64,000 bases of DNA from Paramicrobacterium chengjingii (GTDB taxonomy: Bacteria; Actinomycetota; Actinomycetes; Actinomycetales; Microbacteriaceae): positions 2,914,001 to 2,978,000 of the forward strand of contig NZ_CP061169.1 in the NCBI RefSeq assembly GCF_011751765.2, read 5' to 3'. Made by a program: the position numbers and the translations under genes. Shown piece by piece: positions 17,829 to 25,937 of this stretch. A model generated the notes under the pieces. It worked only from the letters and a program-made list of their open reading frames with translations. It ran no database searches and was not told the DNA's origin. Positions within the stretch are counted from its first letter, which is position 1, and every line of letters begins with the position of its first letter.

Positions 17829-17983
17829 ACGATGCAAAAGCGAAGAAGGTGCAGTTCAATGTGTACCTGCCCGCCTCACTTGTCACGCAAATTAAGCACC
17901 GCGCAATCGATGAGCAGACCTCGCTGTCATCACTTGTCGAACGCATCATGAACGACTACGTCTCGCAGGAGGGCACCTCATGA
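17822..17983 (+). CDS. Small ribbon-helix-helix (CopG-like) DNA-binding protein
   Basis: 53 aa from the ATG at 17822; a TTG at 17774 would add 16 residues of no family character. The sequence KKVQFNVYLPASLVTQIKHRAIDEQ followed by SLSSLVERIMNDY is the beta-strand plus two-helix pattern of the MetJ/Arc/CopG fold. No clear ribosome-binding site precedes the ATG, so it may be read from a leaderless transcript. Its stop overlaps the ATG of the VOC gene (ATGA), so the two are coupled and the regulator probably controls the pair. Confidence 0.75.
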   Translation: MLDDAKAKKVQFNVYLPASLVTQIKHRAIDEQTSLSSLVERIMNDYVSQEGTS

Positions 17984-18711
17984 CCACGATTCAAGTAATC
18001 CAGTTCACACAGCATCCGCACCCCTGGCACGCCCTCGCCGAGGCACTCGGTCTCACCGCGAATGGCGAGAAGAACGATGCGTGGACAGAGTTCGACGGCG
18101 ACGGAATGCTGGCATTGCACGCAGTGGACGCCAGCGACCCCCGTGTCGGCACGGCGGAGGTCTGGATGCTTGTCGACGACGACGACGCTCTCGCCGACCT
18201 CGAAACTCAACTCAGCGCAGCCGGCATCGCCGTCATCCGGGGCGCGATGGAGGGCGTCGGAGCGACACTCGAGATCGCCCTCGACCCCCACTCCACGATT
18301 CACGCGGTTGTCGGCCATGCCCGCGCACCACGAGGCGACACGGCAATCCTGCCACTCTTCTTTACGCCGAATGTGCCAGCGAGCACCAACGTCGCAACGA
18401 CGCTCGAGCTCAAGCCACGCACGTCGTCTGACGCCGGAACATGGGCAGATCTGACAGCGCCGGGTGGCGGCATCCTCGCTTTGCACGCGGAGCACGCAGC
18501 ACAGACTCCGGATGCTTCGCCGGTCAGCCTCTCGCTCGAGTACCGTGGCAATCTAGACGCACTTGCCGAGCGACTCACCGACGCCAACTTCGAGAACTCT
18601 GTCGTCGACGAGGCCTACAACCGCACTCTCATTCTCTCGACACCCGACGGCAACGAGCTCTGGGTGAACGGCGCTCAGACCGATCTATACGGATACACCG
18701 AGCACACGTGA
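17980..18711 (+). CDS. VOC-superfamily (glyoxalase/dioxygenase-like) protein
   Basis: 243 aa. The N-terminal half (residues 1-115) and the C-terminal half (about 125-240) each look like a VOC beta-alpha-beta module: the second contains GGILALHAEHA and ends with LSTPDGNELWVNG, a usual VOC ending. No reaction can be assigned; members include resistance proteins, isomerases and dioxygenases. It is translationally coupled to the upstream RHH regulator, which is an uncommon pairing. Confidence 0.65.
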   Translation: MTTIQVIQFTQHPHPWHALAEALGLTANGEKNDAWTEFDGDGMLALHAVDASDPRVGTAEVWMLVDDDDALADLETQLSAAGIAVIRGAMEGVGATLEIALDPHSTIHAVVGHARAPRGDTAILPLFFTPNVPASTNVATTLELKPRTSSDAGTWADLTAPGGGILALHAEHAAQTPDASPVSLSLEYRGNLDALAERLTDANFENSVVDEAYNRTLILSTPDGNELWVNGAQTDLYGYTEHT

Positions 18712-18769
18712 TCTGACGATCGCACTCGATGTTTCCTCTGAGACACGTCGCGGTCATACCCTAGGCACC

Positions 18770-19993
18770 ATGACCACGCTCGCGCGTCGCCTCGGCCTCG
18801 CAGACGCCGTCGTCATCGGGCTCGGCTCGATGATCGGCGCCGGCATCTTCGCGGTGTTCGGCCCGGCCGCTCGGGCGGCGGGTACTGGGCTGCTCGTCGG
18901 TCTCGGCATCGCCGCCGTCGTCGCTTTCTGCAATGCGACGTCGTCGGCGCAACTTGCAGCGCAGCATCCGGTGTCTGGGGGAACCTACGCGTACGGGCGC
19001 GCACAGCTCGGACCGTGGTGGGGGTTCGCAGCGGGTTGGTGTTTTCTGATCGGCAAAACCGCATCGACAGCCGCGATGGCACTCACTTTCGCCGCATATG
19101 CGGCTCCGGCCGGGTGGGAGAAGCCCGTCGCAGCCCTCGCTGTCGCGGGCGTCGCGCTCGTCAACTATCTGGGCGTCACGCGAACGGCGCTGGCGACACG
19201 CGTCATCGTGACCATCGTTCTCGTGTGCCTCGCCATCGCCCTCGTCACCGCGAACGTCGGTGCCGAACGTACACCGATCGGCGACGTCTTCGCGGCTGGG
19301 CCGTACGGAATTGTGCAGTCGGCGGCGCTGATCTTCTTCGCGTTTGCCGGGTACGCGCGAATCGCGACCATGGGCGAAGAAGTGCGCGACCCCGCACACA
19401 CGATTCCGCGGGCGATTGTGATCGCGCTTGTCGGCGCCTTCGTCGTCTACAGCATCGTTGCCCTCACCGTGCTCACGGTGCTCGGCCCAGATCAGCTCGC
19501 GCACACGATTTCGCCTCTGCGTGATGCTGTGCCCCCGTGGGCGCGGCCGGTTGTGCAGGTCGCGGCGGCCGCGGCATCCCTCGGCGCCCTGCTCGCCCTC
19601 ATGGCAGGAATTGGGCGCACCGGCCTCGCCATGGCGCGTGAGGGAGACCTACCGCGGCCGCTCGCAGCCATTCACGAACGGTGGCGTGTTCCGCATCGCA
19701 TCGAACTGCTGCTGGCCGCCATCTCGATCGTGCTTGTTCTCATGGTGGATCTGCGCGGCGCCATCGGCTTCTCAAGCTTCGGCGTGCTGCTCTATTACTT
19801 CATCGCCAATGTCTCGGCATGGACGCAGGGCACCCCACACCGGCGCTACCCCACGTGGTTGCAGGCCGTTGGCATGGTGGGGTGCATTGCCCTCGCCGCG
19901 GCGGTGCCGTGGCAGAGCCTCGCCGCCGGGGTGATCGTTCTTGCAATCGGCCTGGTCGGACGGATGCTGTTTCACCGCCGCCGTGCGAGGTAG
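18770..19993 (+). CDS. APC-family amino acid permease
   Basis: 407 aa with about 11-12 transmembrane segments. The start LGLADAVVIGLGSMIGAGIF is the conserved first helix of APC transporters, with the unwound GSMIGAG. Later FAFAGYARIATMGEEVRDP matches the conserved sixth-helix region and its following loop. It likely imports an amino acid or amine by proton symport; substrate is not predictable. It stands alone, ending 8 bases from the convergent oxidoreductase gene. Confidence 0.85.
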   Translation: MTTLARRLGLADAVVIGLGSMIGAGIFAVFGPAARAAGTGLLVGLGIAAVVAFCNATSSAQLAAQHPVSGGTYAYGRAQLGPWWGFAAGWCFLIGKTASTAAMALTFAAYAAPAGWEKPVAALAVAGVALVNYLGVTRTALATRVIVTIVLVCLAIALVTANVGAERTPIGDVFAAGPYGIVQSAALIFFAFAGYARIATMGEEVRDPAHTIPRAIVIALVGAFVVYSIVALTVLTVLGPDQLAHTISPLRDAVPPWARPVVQVAAAAASLGALLALMAGIGRTGLAMAREGDLPRPLAAIHERWRVPHRIELLLAAISIVLVLMVDLRGAIGFSSFGVLLYYFIANVSAWTQGTPHRRYPTWLQAVGMVGCIALAAAVPWQSLAAGVIVLAIGLVGRMLFHRRRAR

Positions 19994-20001
19994 CCGCAGC
20001 C

Positions 20002-20646
20002 TCAGTGGCCGAGGTTGACGTGCGCTCTGTGGTGGGTGCCTTTCTCAATCACGTCGACGAACCCGAGGGCATAGTCTGCGGCAGAGATCGCGCCTCCGTC
20101 GGGCTCAACCGCGACGTCGTCACCGAGGCGGTAACGACCGAGTTGCTCGCCGGGCATGTGCGCGCCGAACCGGAGTGCCGGGCTCACAAATACCCAGTCC
20201 AGCGTCTCGGGTGTTGCCGGAAGATCGTCGACCACGAAGGCCGCCCCGAGGCGAATCTCCTCGTGGAGCTCCTCAGGGATTCCGCTGAGGTCTGAGACGA
20301 AACGGTCTGCTCCGGGCGCGGGGCGCAGCGATGATGCGCCGCCCACGATGTACAGCCGAACGCCTGCGGCATCTGCTCGTCGCGAGAGCAAGCGGTAGAA
20401 GTCGCGCCACGCGCTGGCGAGATCGCCACGTGGGGCGAGCGCGCCCACCACCACGTCGGATCCTTCGATGACCGACGCCAGCGTTGCTTCGTCTGTGGCG
20501 TCGCCCTGCACGTAGTTCACGTTCTGAACGGGCTCAGTGGGAATCGAACGGCTCAGCGCAGTGACCTCGTGGCCACGAGATGCGGCTTCGGCAACGATGG
20601 CAGACCCGGCGTAACCGGTGCCGCCGATGACAGTGATGCGAGACAT
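20002..20646 (-). CDS. NAD(P)-binding oxidoreductase (NAD(P)H-binding, NmrA/SDR-like)
   Basis: 214 aa. The N-terminal TVIGGTGYAGSAIVAEA is a GxxGxxG dinucleotide-binding motif; GDATDEATLASVIEGSDVVVGAL follows as the next Rossmann strands. Family members reduce flavins or quinones, or serve as redox sensors. It is transcribed away from an HxlR regulator gene that starts less than 90 bases upstream, a common arrangement in which the regulator controls the oxidoreductase. Confidence 0.8.
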   Translation of the reverse strand: MSRITVIGGTGYAGSAIVAEAASRGHEVTALSRSIPTEPVQNVNYVQGDATDEATLASVIEGSDVVVGALAPRGDLASAWRDFYRLLSRRADAAGVRLYIVGGASSLRPAPGADRFVSDLSGIPEELHEEIRLGAAFVVDDLPATPETLDWVFVSPALRFGAHMPGEQLGRYRLGDDVAVEPDGGAISAADYALGFVDVIEKGTHHRAHVNLGH

Positions 20647-20699
20647 TGAATACCTTTCAGTGAAACAGTGGCGCCAATCGGCAACCGGTAGTTACTATA

Positions 20700-20714
20700 A
20701 GAGAGCATCTCTCT
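20700..20714. promoter_or_regulatory. Dyad in the HxlR/oxidoreductase divergent promoter
   Basis: AGAGAG-CAT-CTCTCT is a perfect inverted repeat just downstream of a possible -10 (TACTAT at 20694-20699) and just before the regulator gene. It is a candidate binding site for the HxlR protein. Confidence 0.4.
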
Positions 20715-20733
20715 GATGGGAAGAAGGCACTTT

Positions 20734-21117
20734 GTGGTAACCAACAAGTCCATTTCGGAATTCCGCGGCAACCCGTACATCGCTGACTGTCCGACGCGTC
20801 CCCTCCTTGACCGCATCGGCGACCGCTGGACAGTGCTCATTATGGGCATCCTCGGGCACGGCGAAGCACGTTTCTCAGAGTTGCGTCGCCAGATCGAAGG
20901 CATCTCGCAGAAGATGCTGACACAGACTCTCAGGGGTCTCGAGCGCAACGGCCTCGTGCGACGCACGGTGTACCCCGAGGTGCCGGTGCGTGTGGAGTAT
21001 GCGCTCACTGACGCGGGTCGCTCACTCCTTGAGCCCCTCGATGCCCTTCAAGAGTGGGCGATCGAGCACGTGCACGACGTGTCTGCAGCGCAGAAGGCGT
21101 ACGACGAAGCCCACTAG
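20734..21117 (+). CDS. HxlR-family winged-helix regulator
   Basis: About 127 aa from a GTG at 20734, which has an AGAAGG ribosome-binding site 6 bases upstream; an ATG at 20716 would add six residues but has no such site. The typical core is present: CPTRPLLDRIGDRWTVLIM, FSELRRQIEGISQKMLTQTLR and a wing with VEYALTDAGRSL. A cysteine at the start of the core is the sensor residue in several redox-sensing members. Likely controls the divergent oxidoreductase. The IS110 element begins just after its stop codon. Confidence 0.85.
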   Translation: MVTNKSISEFRGNPYIADCPTRPLLDRIGDRWTVLIMGILGHGEARFSELRRQIEGISQKMLTQTLRGLERNGLVRRTVYPEVPVRVEYALTDAGRSLLEPLDALQEWAIEHVHDVSAAQKAYDEAH

Positions 21118-21198
21118 ACGATATGACTGTGGCTACCTCTTGACAAGGCTGAGGCCCCAGATCGCATGATCGAGGTTTACCAGCCGTGCCATTTGCGG

Positions 21199-21222
21199 GG
21201 CTCCAGCATAGGTGCTGGAGCC
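21199..21222 (+). ncRNA. Hairpin in IS110 left end, candidate part of bridge RNA
   Basis: GGCTCCAGCA and TGCTGGAGCC form a perfect 10-bp stem with a TAGG loop in the non-coding region before the recombinase. In the IS110 group the structured bridge RNA is encoded in this position; the full RNA limits are not resolved here, and the longer right end is an alternative location. Confidence 0.35.
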
Positions 21223-21264
21223 TTGACGGGGTTGGTCTTCCTCAGTCGATCTTGGAGGCCCCAG

Positions 21265-22353
21265 TTGAACATCTATCGTACTCACGTGGGTTTGGACGTG
21301 CACGCCAGGTCCATCGTCGCGCAAGCAATTCACAGCGATACCGGTGAAGTTACCTGGAAGAAGTTTCCCTATGATCCGGCCGCGGTGATCGATTGGGTCC
21401 GTGGTCTCGCAGTACCGGCTCTCACCACTTACGAGGCCGGCCCGACAGGCTATGATCTCTCCCGTCGCCTCACAGGTGCTGGCATCGCGTGCGTGATCGC
21501 CGCCCCATCGAAGTTGCAGCGTCCGCCAGGTGACCGTGTCAAAACCGATAAGAATGATGCTCTGCATTTGGCGCATCTCCTCCAGCTTGGACAGATCACC
21601 CCCGTGCGTGTCCCCACTATTGACGAGGAGACTGCACGCGATCTTGTCCGGGCGCGGGAAGACTGCCGCCATGACCTCATGGCCTCACGCCATCGTCTCT
21701 CAAAACTGCTTCTTCGTCACGGGCATGTTTACGACGGAGGTGGCACATGGACTCGCAAGCACGACGTGTGGATCCGGGAGCATCGCGCAGGCACAATCGC
21801 TTACCAATACGCGTTCGATGCATCCTACGAAGCCGTTGCGCAAGTCCTTGCCCGCAGAGACCGACTCGATGCCGAAATTGAAAGAATGGCTGATGCTTCT
21901 GAATTCGCACCTGTGGTGACCCGGTTGGGTTGCCTGCGTGGCATGGGTGCGCTCACTAGTCTCGCGCTTGCCGTTGAGATCGCCGATTGGGACAGATTCA
22001 CCGGGAAAACAATTGGCACCTATCTCGGACTCACCCCGTCGGAATACTCGTCAGGAACTTCACGCAGACTCGGCGGTATCACCAAGACCGGCAATTCCCA
22101 TGCCCGCAGACTCCTCGTCGAGGCCGCCTGGCACCACCGCAAACAGCTCCGACAGCAACCGACCTCAGCACTGACGCTCCGACAGCAAAATGCCTCACAG
22201 GAAGCCCGACTACGCGGACAAGCCGGAAACGAACGACTCCACAAGCAGTGGGAGAAATTCGTAGCCCGACGAAAGAAGGCAACAATCGCCAACGTCGCGA
22301 TCGCCAGAGAACTCTCCGGCTGGTGCTGGTCACTCGCGATCATGACTGACTGA
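21265..22353 (+). CDS. IS110-family transposase (DEDD/serine recombinase)
   Basis: 362 aa from a TTG start at 21265 preceded by GGAGG with 6-base spacing. N-terminal VGLDVHARSIVAQA holds the first acidic residue of the RuvC-like DEDD domain; DKNDALHLAHLL is the next conserved motif. The C-terminal Transposase_20 domain has LRGMGALTSLALAVEI and then SSGTSRRLGGITKTGN, which carries the catalytic serine region. The frame is intact. In this family the enzyme is guided by an RNA made from the element's own non-coding end. Confidence 0.93.
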   Translation: MNIYRTHVGLDVHARSIVAQAIHSDTGEVTWKKFPYDPAAVIDWVRGLAVPALTTYEAGPTGYDLSRRLTGAGIACVIAAPSKLQRPPGDRVKTDKNDALHLAHLLQLGQITPVRVPTIDEETARDLVRAREDCRHDLMASRHRLSKLLLRHGHVYDGGGTWTRKHDVWIREHRAGTIAYQYAFDASYEAVAQVLARRDRLDAEIERMADASEFAPVVTRLGCLRGMGALTSLALAVEIADWDRFTGKTIGTYLGLTPSEYSSGTSRRLGGITKTGNSHARRLLVEAAWHHRKQLRQQPTSALTLRQQNASQEARLRGQAGNERLHKQWEKFVARRKKATIANVAIARELSGWCWSLAIMTD

Positions 22354-22591
22354 CACCCCAGACCGCTGACACCACGACGGCCGTGAGGTCTGCGAACACG
22401 TGTGGAATGACCCGCTCTACTATTATGAACAGCCCATCAGCACTGACGGGCGACGCTCGATCTCTAGACCTGCGGCACCGCTCCACCATCGCACGCTTCG
22501 CCCTGCAGTAACCAACCTGCGCATATCAGTTTGACCGTGTTAACGTCGAAAGACACGTCAGACCCCACTCCGCCAGATGCCAGCAGAAACG

Positions 22592-22633
22592 GTCCCGGAC
22601 AAGCCCTACACTTCCCGGGACCGTTTCACTCTG
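22592..22633. repeat. Long hairpin in IS110 right end
   Basis: GAAACGGTCCCGG and CCGGGACCGTTTC are exact inverted copies (13 bp) separated by 16 bases, shortly before CCCCCTTGACA. It may be a recombinase or guide-RNA structural element, or a terminator for the recombinase gene. Confidence 0.6.
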
Positions 22634-22747
22634 CCCCCTTGACAAAAACACCTACATATCAGTAGTCGCACACGTGAGGTACCTGCGGCAGTTGAGGGTT
22701 TCCTCGGGTCGAATCGATACGATCGTGGCAACGAACGGAGAACACCG

Positions 22748-23425
22748 GTGACACTCGATCTCGACGCGGCATCCGCCCTTCAGACCCGCACATTCCGCGG
22801 AGCGCTCTTCGACATGGACGGTACTCTCATCGACTCGACACCCGCCGTCTTGCGCTCCTGGGCTCGGCTGGCCGCAGAGCAGGGCGTTCAGACAGACCTC
22901 GGCACAGGCAACCACCACGGCCGCCCGGCACGCGAGCTGCTCGCCAGCATCCTGCCCGCCGATCAGGTGGAACAGGCCCTCGCGCGTGTCACTCAGCTGG
23001 AGATCGACGACACCGACGGCGTCGTCGCCCTCCCCGGAGCACTCGACCTGCTCACTGCTCTCCCCGAGCACTCGTGGACGATCGTCACCTCGTGCACGCA
23101 GGCTCTCGCCGACGTGCGCATCGCGGCATCCGGAATTCCCCGCCCCGATTCGTTCGTCACGTTCGACGACGTTGTCGCGGGAAAGCCCGACCCCGAGCCT
23201 TTCGAGACCGGCGCCGCGCGCTTGGGCGCGCACCCGAGCGACTGCGTTGCCTTCGAGGATGCTCCGGCCGGCCTCGCCTCAGCGCGTGCGGCCGGATGCT
23301 TCACAATCGGCCTTCCCGGAACGCACACGCCGGATGAGCTCGACGCCGACGTCGTGCTCACGAGCCTCGAGCAGCTGTCCATCGAGCTCATCGAGGGCGG
23401 CTTCCGGCTCTCCGTCGCTGCCTGA
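22748..23425 (+). CDS. HAD-superfamily phosphatase (sugar-phosphatase-like)
   Basis: 225 aa from a GTG with a GGAG site upstream. Motif I FDMDGTLIDSTP, motif II-like VTSCT, and GKPDPEPF followed by FEDAPAGLASARAAG are the hallmarks of subfamily IA HAD phosphatases of the 2-deoxyglucose-6-phosphate/glycerol-phosphate phosphatase type. Likely a cytoplasmic sugar or polyol phosphate hydrolase. Monocistronic, between the IS110 element and the IclR operon. Confidence 0.85.
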   Translation: MTLDLDAASALQTRTFRGALFDMDGTLIDSTPAVLRSWARLAAEQGVQTDLGTGNHHGRPARELLASILPADQVEQALARVTQLEIDDTDGVVALPGALDLLTALPEHSWTIVTSCTQALADVRIAASGIPRPDSFVTFDDVVAGKPDPEPFETGAARLGAHPSDCVAFEDAPAGLASARAAGCFTIGLPGTHTPDELDADVVLTSLEQLSIELIEGGFRLSVAA

Positions 23426-23558
23426 CCTCGGCTCGGTCACACGACCCAGCCGCCGACTGCGCGACGATGTCGAGAGCTGCGGACAACGTTGAGGGTTACA
23501 TGCATGCACGTTGTCCGCACGGTGCTACCTTGCTGCGAGATTGCGGGCGTCGCTATTC

Positions 23559-24296
23559 TTAGCCGAGCTCGCGGGCGATTTGCTGCGCCGTCTGCTGCAT
23601 CAGCGGAAGGCGAGTCTTCAGCTGATCGAGGTCTTCGACCATGCGAATCGCCGTGAGCGACAGCGCGCCGACCGCTCCGGCCCTGCTGATGATCGGCACC
23701 GCAACGCAGTTGACGAAGTCCTCGAACTCACCGTCGTCGACGGCCCAGCCCTGCTCGGCGATTGCCGCGAGCTCCACATCGAGCCCGCTGCGCGTCGTTA
23801 TCGTGTTCTCGGTGTACTTCGCCCAGTCGGTGCTTGCAAGCACAGCATCCCTGTGGCCGACGTCGATGTTCGCGAGAATCGCCTTGCCTACACCGCTGCA
23901 ATGGGTGCGCACGGGTGCGCCGACCCGCGAGTACATGCGCACACCGCTGGCATCTTCGACTTTGTCAACATAAATGATGGAGTCATCCATGAGCGCTGCA
24001 AGATGCACCGTGTTTCCCACCACCTTGTGCAGGCGACGCAGAGGGCCCGACGCCACGTCACGCAGATCGATGCTCTCAAGTGAGTTCTGCGCAAGCGAGA
24101 CGAGGTGGAACCCCAGAGTGTACGTTCCATCTTTGCGACGTCGGGCGTAGCCCACCTCTTCGAGCGACTGCAGTTCACGAAACATGGTCGACCGGTGCAA
24201 CTCGAATTCCTCGGCAAGCTGCACGACGGTCTTCGGCTCCGCGGCAATCGAATCGACTATGCGAGCCGCACGTTTCACGCTCTGCGACATGGGCAC
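23559..24296 (-). CDS. IclR-family transcriptional regulator
   Basis: 245 aa. N-terminal winged HTH (SVKRAARIVDSIAAEPKTVVQLAEEF, then HRSTMFRELQSLEEVGYARR), then the IclR effector domain with RVGAPVRTHCSGVGKAILA and VNCVAVPII. It is the third gene of a minus-strand operon behind the PLP enzyme and the deacylase (38 bases after the deacylase stop). It is the natural candidate to control this operon and the divergent kinase-aldolase operon, probably sensing a pathway intermediate such as a 2-keto-3-deoxy sugar acid. Confidence 0.88.
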   Translation of the reverse strand: MPMSQSVKRAARIVDSIAAEPKTVVQLAEEFELHRSTMFRELQSLEEVGYARRRKDGTYTLGFHLVSLAQNSLESIDLRDVASGPLRRLHKVVGNTVHLAALMDDSIIYVDKVEDASGVRMYSRVGAPVRTHCSGVGKAILANIDVGHRDAVLASTDWAKYTENTITTRSGLDVELAAIAEQGWAVDDGEFEDFVNCVAVPIISRAGAVGALSLTAIRMVEDLDQLKTRLPLMQQTAQQIARELG

Positions 24297-24334
24297 TCCT
24301 GTGTTTCGACGGGGGCGAGTGGATGCTGCATGGG

Positions 24335-25900
24335 CTAGCGCACCTCGCTACGACGAATACCCCGACCGGGGAGCAACTGCTGCAACTCGCCGCCCGCGAG
24401 CACCGGCACTCCGGCAACGATCACGTCGTCAATTCCGACGGCTTCACCCAGGGGATGCTCGTAGGTCGCCGAATCGCCGACGACGTCCGGGTCAACGACG
24501 ATCAGGTCGGCGATCCAACTCGGTGCGATGCGCCCGCGACGGCCAAGCGCGAATCGTTCGGCGGGCACAGCAGAAAGGTGAGAGACTGCCTCGGGCCACG
24601 TCCAAGTCTGCGTCTCGCGCACGCACTCGCGCAGGTAGCGTGCGAAGGTGCCTCGGGCACGCGGGTGAGGGTGGGCTCCGATGAAGATGCCGTCAGATCC
24701 GCCCATGTGCCCGGGATGAGCGAAGATCTGCGCGAGCTCGGAGACCGGGCGATCGTAGCGCACCGCCATGACGGCGTTTGCCTGCAGGCGGGATGCCGTG
24801 AGCACGTCGAGAGCGAGATCGATGGCGTCCACACCGGCCGCCGCAGCGGCATCCTGAACTGTCATGCCGTGCGTCCACGCGTATTCGGGCGCAGCAACGT
24901 GCGCGAGGGTGATCATGCTCGGCCACTCGGGCCCGAGGCTCGGCTTGCTGTCGACTTCGGGAAACCAGTCGCGGCGAAGCCGGGCGCGCTCGGCGGGGTC
25001 GCCGATCACCCGCACGACATCGTCGACAGGCTGTGCCGAGAGTTCCGGTGGCAGCAGCGGCATCGCGAGGAGGGTGCAGCCGCGCGTGTACGGGTAGGCG
25101 TCGAACGTCGCGTCGACTCCCGCCGCTTCGAGCACGTCGAGCTGGGCAAGCACGACGTGCGCCTCGGCGTGAAAGTGCGAGACGTGCACGCGTGCCCCCG
25201 TTGCCGCTGCGATGGCGGTGATCTCATCGATGCCTTCGGAAGAGTTCGCCTCGTAACCGCCGCGCATGTGGCTGATGTAGACACCGCCGGCCTCGGCGAC
25301 CGGCATAGTGAGCGCCGCAATCTCGTCGGCATCGGCGAAGATTCCGGGCACATAGTCGAGCCCTGTCGACAGCCCGACGGCGCCGTCGCGCATCCCCCGC
25401 TCGACGAGCGCCGCCATCGCATCGCGCTCGGCGTCGCTCGCGGTCGCCGTGGAGCGCCCACAGATCTCCCAGCGCACGGTTCCGGCGGGGATCGCGTACG
25501 CGGCGTTGAGCCTCGATGCCCCGTCGACCGCGCCCAGGTACTCGGCGACGCCGCCACCCGCGTAGCTTGGATGCGGTCCGTTAATGGCCGCGAAGTACTC
25601 GCTCGAATAGGCGCCGTCGCCCGGGGCGAACGACACGCCATCCTGACCGGCGACAATGGTCGTCACGCCCTGTTTGAGCAGCGCCCGCTGCACACCGTCG
25701 TCTGTGAGAAGCCCATCTGCGTGCGAGTGCGCGTCGACGAATCCCGGCAGCACGTACCGCCCGGAGCAGTCGATCACGTGGTCGGCTTCGCTCGGGATGA
25801 CAGCGCCGACGGCGACGATCGTCTTGCCGTCGAGGGAGACGTCAGCGACGCGCGCCCCGTCGCGATCAACGACGGTTCCGCCCTGCAGGATGGTTCGCAT
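24335..25900 (-). CDS. N-acyl-D-amino-acid deacylase-type amidohydrolase
   Basis: 521 aa from the ATG at 25898-25900, which has an AAGGAG site. N-terminal beta-domain, then the metal motif VDAHSHADG (H58, H60), and a C-terminal segment with the RGTFARYL and SAVPAERFALGRRG motifs typical of D-aminoacylases. The GNCG motif that carries the metal-binding cysteine in characterised D-aminoacylases reads GQDG at 85-88, which suggests a different metal site or substrate. It lies 37 bases behind the PLP enzyme. In this operon a role in removing an N-acyl group from a D-amino or amino-sugar acid is plausible. Confidence 0.82.
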   Translation of the reverse strand: MRTILQGGTVVDRDGARVADVSLDGKTIVAVGAVIPSEADHVIDCSGRYVLPGFVDAHSHADGLLTDDGVQRALLKQGVTTIVAGQDGVSFAPGDGAYSSEYFAAINGPHPSYAGGGVAEYLGAVDGASRLNAAYAIPAGTVRWEICGRSTATASDAERDAMAALVERGMRDGAVGLSTGLDYVPGIFADADEIAALTMPVAEAGGVYISHMRGGYEANSSEGIDEITAIAAATGARVHVSHFHAEAHVVLAQLDVLEAAGVDATFDAYPYTRGCTLLAMPLLPPELSAQPVDDVVRVIGDPAERARLRRDWFPEVDSKPSLGPEWPSMITLAHVAAPEYAWTHGMTVQDAAAAAGVDAIDLALDVLTASRLQANAVMAVRYDRPVSELAQIFAHPGHMGGSDGIFIGAHPHPRARGTFARYLRECVRETQTWTWPEAVSHLSAVPAERFALGRRGRIAPSWIADLIVVDPDVVGDSATYEHPLGEAVGIDDVIVAGVPVLAGGELQQLLPGRGIRRSEVR

Positions 25901-25937
25901 GGGTGCTCCTTGTGTTGTAGCTGGTGACTCGGATGCT

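Larger units (their letters stand above)
21121..22659 (+). mobile_element. IS110-family insertion sequence (ends approximate)
   Basis: One DEDD recombinase gene with about 140 bases of non-coding left end and about 300 bases of non-coding right end. IS110 elements lack classical terminal inverted repeats. Here CTTGACAA occurs near both edges (21139-21146 and 22638-22645) and ATAT at 21121-21124 and 22656-22659; the exact ends cannot be fixed without an empty site. It has landed 3 bases after the HxlR stop codon. The recombinase is full length, so the element may be active. Confidence 0.75.

Noticed and set aside
21140..21170. Possible promoter TTGACA with CATGAT in the IS110 left end.
   Set aside because: Spacing of 19 bases and a weak -10; not enough to call a promoter.
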